A stretch of DNA of 64,000 nucleotides from JABWBP01 sp964522165 (GTDB lineage: Bacteria; Calditrichota; Calditrichia; RBG-13-44-9; J075): positions 1 to 64,000 of the forward strand of contig CAZFVV010000016.1 in NCBI GenBank assembly GCA_964522165.1. Reading direction: 5' to 3'. The stretch's first letter is position 1. Every line of letters begins with the position of its first letter. The translations under genes were made by a program, and so were the position numbers. Below the pieces are notes generated by a model, which saw only the letters and a program-made list of their open reading frames with translations, made no database searches and had not been told where the DNA came from. Positions 58,344 through 64,000 of this stretch are shown piece after piece.

Positions 58344-61223
58344 TTATTTTATCCCGTTGTTAGCTTTTTCGGAGGTGTGAAGCGTTACCGTCGCCTCGCA
58401 ATCAGGGCAAACCCCGGTCAGCAGTTCGGCGTTGGCCGGGCTGCTGACAAATTCTCCCAATTCCCGCCAGAAACCTTCGTCGTCGCGGATTTTTTTGCAG
58501 GAGCCGCATACCGGGATCATCCGGCCTAACTTCTTCATTTTCAATTGGGCGTTTTGCAGCCGCGCCTGCGCTACCTGGTGCCGGGTTCGCAGTTCCTGGA
58601 TCAGCGAGCGGCTGTCCTCGGAATTCTCCTGCACATTATGCAGCTCCGCTTCCAGGGTGCTTACCTTCTGCTGCGCTTCCAGCAATTCGGTCTGGAGCGT
58701 TTCGGCTCTCTTCTGGAATTCCGCCAGTTGTTGATCCAGGTTTTCCCGGCCATGATCCTGCTGTTTCCAGTCGGATAATTCAGCTTGAAGCGCTTCGGCT
58801 CTTTTCTGGAATTCCAGCAGTTGATGGTTCAGGACTTCCCGGTCATAATCCTGTTGTTTCCGGTCGGAAATATCCCGCATCACCAGCAAAACCACCGGTT
58901 CGTTGCGGAATTCGATCCGGTGCGCCCACATCTTCACCGGGAACTGGCTTTCATCCATCCGAATATGGACGCTCTCGCAATGGTCTCCCCGGCCGTGGGT
59001 GAGCATGTAAATATTCTGGTTGATCGCTTCTCGCAGGTTCATGGGAACCCGTTTCAGGAAGTTGTGCCCCACCAACTCGTCCAGTTTGGCATGGTAGAGC
59101 GCGGCGGCGGCCGGGTTCGCTTCTATTACCTGGTTTTCCAGATCGGTAAGCAGGATCGCATCGGGGATGTTGTGGAACAGGGCCTGGAAATGGGCGTCGC
59201 TCTCAACGATTTTTTGGGCCGGCTGAGGGGCTGCCTGGGATTTTTGAAAAAATAGTTGAATGGCCTCCTTGCCGTGATAAACCAGCGGGAGGGCGGTAAT
59301 TTCGGCGTCGATTTCCTCGCCGTCCAGGCGCAGTAATTTTTCCTTCCGGGAAACCGGCTGGCCGTTCGCCGGGGCGATGTTTTCCAACCATTCAAGGATC
59401 GTCTCACGTCCCGCGGCGCTTACAAACCCGTGGAGGGGACGGTCTAATAGTGCATCTTCGCCCGGCGCGCCGAACAATTGCAGCGCCGCCCGGTTCACAA
59501 AGGCCAATTTGTCGTCCACCCAAATGCCCATGGGATTCGGAGAAGCCTCTACCAGCATCAGGTAGCGGTCCTCGGCCTGTTGCAGGGCTTCGGAAGAGTC
59601 TATTTCCGGGCTTTTGCCCCGGGCTACCCCCAAAGCGCCGATCATCTTATCATTCTGCATTTGAGGCGTGAGGGAAAATTGCCCTTCGGCGAACTGGCCG
59701 GAGCTCTGGCGGATGCGAACCCGCGGAAGTGAGGTGGAAGAGCCCTGGAGCACTTTCTGGAAAACCTTCAGGGCCGGCATGGAGTCTTCCGGGTGCACCA
59801 ACTGCGTGAACGGCTTGCCTAACCATTCTTCCCTGGGCCAGCCGGTAACTTTTTCGAATGCCGGGTTCAGAGAGGTAAAAATACCATCCAGTGAGAGTGT
59901 AAAAACGATGTCCGGCAGGGTTTCCATTAAGCTGCGATAGCGCTGTTCGGAGAGACGCAGGTCCAGGTAGGTCTTCTTCAATTCCGATTCGCTTTTCAGG
60001 TCTTCGGAAATATCGCTCATTGCCGCGGTAAAATAAACTTGCTCCCCGATCTGGGTTTCGGTGATTTGAATTTCCAGCGGAAAAACGTCCTGCTCCTTTT
60101 TCAACCCCTCCAGTACCAGCCGCTCTCCCAACGCCCGCGATTCCCGGGTTTTGAGATAGCGCTTCATGCCCTTGTGGTGTTGCTCGCGGTATTTTTCCGG
60201 CATCAGAACTTCGATATTCTTTCCTACCAACTCTTCTTCTTTATAACCGAACATGCGTTGAATGCGTTCGTTTACCAGGATGATTTTGCCGGTGGAGTCT
60301 GCCGTCACAATTCCTTCTCCCACGGTATCCAGCACGGAGTGGAGCAATTTCACCGACTCCAGGGCGGTATCCTGGGCAATCATCAGCTCATTTTGGGTCT
60401 CTCGCAGCTCCCCGTTTTTGCGGGAAAGCTCTTCGTTGATTTTCTGGAGATGGGCAACCTTGTTGAGAAACACATTACGGATTTGCTCCCCGCTGAGCAG
60501 GCCGATTTTATTCTCATCTAACAGGTTGTTGGGCAGAAGCTGCACTACCACGTAAAAAGTTTCCAGGGGCCGGTAGGTTTCGGCTATTTCCCGGTAGCTC
60601 TTTTCAAACAGGGAAGCCGCCTCTTCCGTGCCGGTCAGGTGTTCCAGGTAATTGTAAATTTTCTGGGAAATTTTTGCCAGGAGTTGGATCCATTCCCGGG
60701 GCGCTTCCGGGAGCGGTTCTTTCAGGTCAAATGGAAGCTTCAGGTGCGAAACTTCCGGAATGTTGAAAATCCACTCACTCATGGAAGTGTGAAACTTCTC
60801 ATCCGCATTGGCAATAGTATTCCCACACTTTAGCATCAGCACCTTGAGAAACGCCTGACTCAAGAGGAACTCCTGAATGGGGTCTTCCTCGAAGATCAAA
60901 CGAAAATTTTCCAATTCCATCAACGGCTCGTAGCGGTAGGCCAAGGTTTTGCGCAGCAGGGATTTGGTGAATTTTTGCATCGGATCTTCATTCACCAGGT
61001 AATTTTCAATTTTCAGATATAGCGAAGGCAATTCCTTTTCCTGGTAGGTGGGGGGCAGTTCTTTAAAACGCGCAACCTGTGACAATATCGAGGTTGCCCG
61101 CTTGGGGGAAGAAATTTGATTGGCCAGGAAATCGATCAATTTCCTGATCAAAGCAATGTGTAAATCCCCGCCGTTGCCGCTGGCAGTGGAATTTACAGGC
61201 TGTTTGCGAAACCACTGAAGCAT
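58344..61223 (-). CDS. Four-PAS cytoplasmic protein with C-terminal CGSCKKIR...CPDC module
   Basis: 959 residues, no membrane helices. Helical N-terminus (1-~265), a coiled coil, then four PAS domains (about 300-420, 425-545, 555-670, 680-795). A heptad coiled coil (~795-900) contains an internal duplication: two ~31-residue copies around LEFQKRAEALQAEL and LAEFQKRAETLQTEL. The end has CGSCKKIRDDEGFW (Cys906, Cys909) and GVCPDC (Cys939, Cys942), a putative metal-binding module also seen after PAS or receiver domains in other bacteria. No histidine kinase, cyclase or other output domain is present, so it may signal through protein contacts. It is transcribed alone. Confidence 0.85.
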   Translation of the reverse strand: MLQWFRKQPVNSTASGNGGDLHIALIRKLIDFLANQISSPKRATSILSQVARFKELPPTYQEKELPSLYLKIENYLVNEDPMQKFTKSLLRKTLAYRYEPLMELENFRLIFEEDPIQEFLLSQAFLKVLMLKCGNTIANADEKFHTSMSEWIFNIPEVSHLKLPFDLKEPLPEAPREWIQLLAKISQKIYNYLEHLTGTEEAASLFEKSYREIAETYRPLETFYVVVQLLPNNLLDENKIGLLSGEQIRNVFLNKVAHLQKINEELSRKNGELRETQNELMIAQDTALESVKLLHSVLDTVGEGIVTADSTGKIILVNERIQRMFGYKEEELVGKNIEVLMPEKYREQHHKGMKRYLKTRESRALGERLVLEGLKKEQDVFPLEIQITETQIGEQVYFTAAMSDISEDLKSESELKKTYLDLRLSEQRYRSLMETLPDIVFTLSLDGIFTSLNPAFEKVTGWPREEWLGKPFTQLVHPEDSMPALKVFQKVLQGSSTSLPRVRIRQSSGQFAEGQFSLTPQMQNDKMIGALGVARGKSPEIDSSEALQQAEDRYLMLVEASPNPMGIWVDDKLAFVNRAALQLFGAPGEDALLDRPLHGFVSAAGRETILEWLENIAPANGQPVSRKEKLLRLDGEEIDAEITALPLVYHGKEAIQLFFQKSQAAPQPAQKIVESDAHFQALFHNIPDAILLTDLENQVIEANPAAAALYHAKLDELVGHNFLKRVPMNLREAINQNIYMLTHGRGDHCESVHIRMDESQFPVKMWAHRIEFRNEPVVLLVMRDISDRKQQDYDREVLNHQLLEFQKRAEALQAELSDWKQQDHGRENLDQQLAEFQKRAETLQTELLEAQQKVSTLEAELHNVQENSEDSRSLIQELRTRHQVAQARLQNAQLKMKKLGRMIPVCGSCKKIRDDEGFWRELGEFVSSPANAELLTGVCPDCEATVTLHTSEKANNGIK

Positions 61224-61477
61224 GGAGTCTTCTCTACTTTTATTGATGTTTTGGTTGTTAATTCTGCGCTAAGAATACTCACAGTGCCGAATAGTAGTTG
61301 TATTTTTCACGCTAAAATTAATAAATCCCAAACCCCTGCGGGTGTTTTTTGTCATAAATTTCAAAAGTCCGGTTTTTCGGCGCTCCCGGTCGAATTTGTT
61401 ACAGCTATGCTTTATTATCGGGGGGAGGGGAGGGAACTTTAAAAAAGGAGAGATGATGCAGGGCTGCAACGGGGGGT

Positions 61478-61509
61478 AGGTGGCAGGGGGCAGTAAGCAG
61501 CAGGCAATT
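61478..61509. repeat. GTGGCAG/GGGGCAG heptad array
   Basis: GTGGCAG, GGGGCAG, TAAGCAG, CAGGCAA units in the 314-nt gap 61224-61537. The rest of this gap holds no gene; a weak ACCC/GGGT stem with a T-run is at 61332-61350. Confidence 0.75.
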
Positions 61510-61537
61510 TTTAGCTCCTGCCCCTTCCGCCGTTTGC

Positions 61538-61906
61538 TTATTCACGCTTGACGGGAACTTTGGCGGATTCCTCAGCCGCTTGCATTTCTTTTTTTAGATT
61601 CAACAGTTGCGGCACCAGGGTTTTAATCCGTTCCACGAATTTCTGCTGCTCCTCAAACGGCTGGCGGTAAAAATCATCGTAGAATTGGCGATAATCTTCC
61701 AGGCGCACCCGGCGGCGCTCGAATAATTCGCTCATCAATTGGCTTTTGGTGGAATCCGGCTGGTTAAGGGATTCGATGATCTGGATTTCGGCGACAAGGG
61801 TATCCCAGGCGCTGCTGTGGCGGGGTTCTTCGCCGCAAACTCCTATGCCGGGGGCCAAAAGCGCGGTTATCAAAAGCCCGCAGGTAATAACGCTACTCGT
61901 TTTCAT
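61538..61906 (-). CDS. Small secreted protein of unknown function
   Basis: 122 residues. Signal peptide to about residue 25 (GVCGEE). The mature part is all-helical and charged, with EIQIIESLNQPDSTKSQLMSEL split over two helices and DYRQFYDDFYRQPFEEQQKFVERI, which resembles DUF4296-type small envelope proteins, though only in general pattern. No catalytic motif. It diverges from the next gene at 62130 across 223 nt without a repeat array, where no clear promoter was found. Confidence 0.55.
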   Translation of the reverse strand: MKTSSVITCGLLITALLAPGIGVCGEEPRHSSAWDTLVAEIQIIESLNQPDSTKSQLMSELFERRRVRLEDYRQFYDDFYRQPFEEQQKFVERIKTLVPQLLNLKKEMQAAEESAKVPVKRE

Positions 61907-62129
61907 GGTCTTCTCTCTAAAGAATCGCCGGAAATATAATAATAAGATGGGCTCTGTTTTATAGAAAAGTTGAAATCCGCGGTGATTTGTTATAAATTCA
62001 TTGCGACATTTTACACCGTCAGCGGGCTTCCGTTAAAGCGAAAAATTACCCGTCCCGGTGAACTTTCCGGCTCCTTCCCGGTTTATTAGGAGGAAATTGG
62101 AGGAAACTCGAACGTTTAAGGAGTTTTGA

Positions 62130-64000
62130 ATGAAATTACTCAGATTTTTGTGGATTCTTCCCCTGGTGTTGATTTTTATCGCGCCGAATGCGTATGCTTT
62201 CGGCAAAAATAAAGTCATTTATAAGAACTTCAATTGGCGTTACCTGCAATCCAAGCATTTCGATATCTATTTCTATGAAGGCGGCCAGGAGCTTGCCGAA
62301 TTCACCGCGGAAGTAGCGGAAACCGCCTACGTGCAGTTGAGCCGGGATTTTCGCTACATGATCAAAGACCGCATCGTCTTCATCGTCTATAATTCCCACA
62401 ATGATTGGCAGCAAACCAATGTGGTCATTTCCTACCTGGAAGAGGGCATCGGCGGGGTGACGGAGCTGTATAAGAACCGGATCGTGGTGCCGTTCGAGGG
62501 CGATTATGAGCAATTCCGGCACGTGATTCATCACGAGCTGGTTCACGCGGTGATGAATGATATGTTGTACGGCGGTTCCATCCAGTCTCTAATTATGGGA
62601 GAAGTTACCCCCGCACCGCTCTGGTTTGCCGAAGGTTTAGCCGAATTTCAATCGGTCGGTTGGAATACCCAGATCGATATGATCGTGCGGGACGCCGTAT
62701 TGAACGGTTACATGCCCGGGCTGCCGACCCTGGAGTATTACCTGGTTTACCAGGGGGGCGCCTCGGTATTTAAGTATATTGCCAATACCTACGGGCGAAA
62801 AAAAATCGGTGAGATGTTGCAAAAAATGCGCGGCAAGACGGCGTTTGAAGGGGTTCTCCGTTCCTCCGTGGGGGTGGGGTACGAAGAATTCACCCAGCGC
62901 TGGCACCGTTACCTGCGCAAGCAGTATTGGCCGGAAGTGGCGGACCGTAAAGAACCGCTGGAAATCGCCAAACAATTGACCTTCCATGATAAGGTTCCCA
63001 ATTATTTGAACGTCAGCCCGGCGATATCTCCCAACGGGGACAAAATCGCTTTCATTTCCGACCGCCGGGGAACCCAAAACATTTACCTGATGTCCGCCGT
63101 CGATGGCAAATTGCTGAAAACCCTGGTAAAAGGGGAGCGCTCGGAAAGCTTTGAAGAGCTACACTGGCTGCGCCCGGGAATGAGCTTCAGCCCCGATGGC
63201 CGGAAGATTGTTTTTGCCGCCAAGAGCGGTTCCAGCGACGCCATTTACACCGTGGACATCAAATCCGGCAAAACCACTCGTTATTCATCGGAGCTGGACG
63301 GTGTGTTTACCACCTCCTGGTCGCCGGACGGTAAAAAGGTGGCCTTTATCGGCAATAAAAACCACCAGAGCGATATCTTTGTGTTAGATCTGCAATCTGA
63401 AGAAATTACCCGGCTTACCGATGACGTTTTTACCGACGATCAGCCTTCCTGGTCTCCGGATAGCCGTAAAATCGCATTCGTATCGGATCGAAAAAACTTC
63501 TTCCACACTTCGGAGGCCCCCGATAGCTTCCGCATGTCCGAGTTCGATTATGAGAAGAGAGACATCTATCTCCTCGATACTCAAACCCGGCAAATCGAGC
63601 GCGTCACCGATACTCCCTGGCAGGAATCCAACCCGATCTTCGCGCCGGACGGGAAAACCCTGGCCTACGTTTCCGATGCGAACGGGATTTCCAATCTCTA
63701 CCTCTATAAATTGGATACCGGGGAAAATTACCCGATATCCAACGTGATCTCCGGTATTTTCCAGATCAACTGGGACCGCAATGCCAATCGCATGGTTTTT
63801 ACAACCTTCTACCGCGGCGGCTTTGACATTTACCTGATGAACAATCCCCTGGAGCTTCCCCCACTGGAATTGCGGAATACCCAATTTCGGGAAGAGATGA
63901 ACGCCGAGGAATTGCCCATCTATGCCCGCGATTGGCAGTCGGAGCCGGAAACCGCGGAGCCGGAAAAAAAGAAAATCGAGGGTTCTACCCCGCTCGATTA
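62130..64000 (+). CDS. Peptidase-MA-like / PD40 propeller protein (3' truncated by window edge)
   Basis: About 623 residues visible. Start ATG at 62130 with an AAGGAG 6 nt upstream; signal peptide 1-23 (NAYA). Zinc motif HELVH at 135-139 and WFAEGLAEF with the third-ligand Glu about 50 residues later. From residue ~290 come TolB/PD40 propeller repeats (SPAISPNGDKIAFISDRRG, SFSPDGRKIVFAAKSG, TSWSPDGKKVAFIGN). This is the same two-module design as the gene at 24037, so the part beyond the edge may again be a barrel. A surface or periplasmic metalloprotease is likely; the target is unknown. Confidence 0.8.
   Translation, partial: MKLLRFLWILPLVLIFIAPNAYAFGKNKVIYKNFNWRYLQSKHFDIYFYEGGQELAEFTAEVAETAYVQLSRDFRYMIKDRIVFIVYNSHNDWQQTNVVISYLEEGIGGVTELYKNRIVVPFEGDYEQFRHVIHHELVHAVMNDMLYGGSIQSLIMGEVTPAPLWFAEGLAEFQSVGWNTQIDMIVRDAVLNGYMPGLPTLEYYLVYQGGASVFKYIANTYGRKKIGEMLQKMRGKTAFEGVLRSSVGVGYEEFTQRWHRYLRKQYWPEVADRKEPLEIAKQLTFHDKVPNYLNVSPAISPNGDKIAFISDRRGTQNIYLMSAVDGKLLKTLVKGERSESFEELHWLRPGMSFSPDGRKIVFAAKSGSSDAIYTVDIKSGKTTRYSSELDGVFTTSWSPDGKKVAFIGNKNHQSDIFVLDLQSEEITRLTDDVFTDDQPSWSPDSRKIAFVSDRKNFFHTSEAPDSFRMSEFDYEKRDIYLLDTQTRQIERVTDTPWQESNPIFAPDGKTLAYVSDANGISNLYLYKLDTGENYPISNVISGIFQINWDRNANRMVFTTFYRGGFDIYLMNNPLELPPLELRNTQFREEMNAEELPIYARDWQSEPETAEPEKKKIEGSTPLD

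Noticed and set aside
61332..61350. Terminator with ACCC/GGGT stem
   Set aside because: Only four base pairs, and no gene ends upstream on that strand.

Overview
The window reads as part of a chromosome from an uncultured Gram-negative bacterium of the FCB group, in or near lineages such as Calditrichota/KSB1; the exact phylum is an inference. The case rests on several components resembling a type IX secretion system (T9SS): a C25 sortase-like protein, a PorV/PorQ-like barrel, a PorD-like (DUF4835) protein and two secreted proteins with FlgD/T9SS-type C-terminal tails. Other supporting features are a bacillithiol-type deacetylase, peptidase-MA/PD40 surface proteins and a Bacteroidota-style outer-membrane repertoire. 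A run of 100 N at 20787-20886 shows that this is a scaffold.

Layout. 1-4821: a truncated C25 (PorU-like) protein, an AstE/AspA-type M14 hydrolase and a BshB1-like deacetylase. 5043-19332: a complex I (nuo) operon in the order A-C-D-E-F-[DUF4160-DUF2442]-G-H-J-K-L-M-N; nuoB and nuoI are missing from their usual places and a toxin-antitoxin-like pair sits between nuoF and nuoG. 19464-30231: an envelope block with a PorV-like barrel behind a promoter and structured leader, the gap, a secreted protein with a dead M6 peptidase fold, a peptidase-MA/PD40/barrel protein, two DUF5683-like proteins and another beta-barrel. 30441-35494: an RmlD-like SDR, a CaiB-type CoA-transferase and an M43 metalloprotease with a T9SS-type tail. 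35632-42093, minus strand: selD (a UGA/selenocysteine form), mvaD, phosphomevalonate kinase, an HMG-CoA reductase-mevalonate kinase fusion and idi, which together give mevalonate-pathway isoprenoid synthesis from HMG-CoA to DMAPP. 42332-50612: recN, murA, porD-like, ychF (minus), dapA, a broken Uma2 gene, a MazF-type toxin-antitoxin pair and lysC. 50609-54270: a heterodimeric ABC exporter with one degenerate ATP site. 54375-64000: small genes, a GNAT acetyltransferase, an aldo/keto reductase, a family-5 solute-binding lipoprotein, a four-PAS protein with a CGSCKKIR...CPDC tail, and a second peptidase-MA/PD40 protein cut by the right edge.

The most unusual feature is the intergenic DNA. Nearly every gap carries short tandem repeats with a period of 7, 8 or 9 nt, in many unrelated word families, often with an inverted counterpart before the next gene. 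They begin at or inside stop codons far more often than I would expect: at least 16 genes end within or about 6 nt from such an array or from a related palindrome. This pattern, the HMGR-MK fusion and the missing nuoB/nuoI are the leads most worth following.
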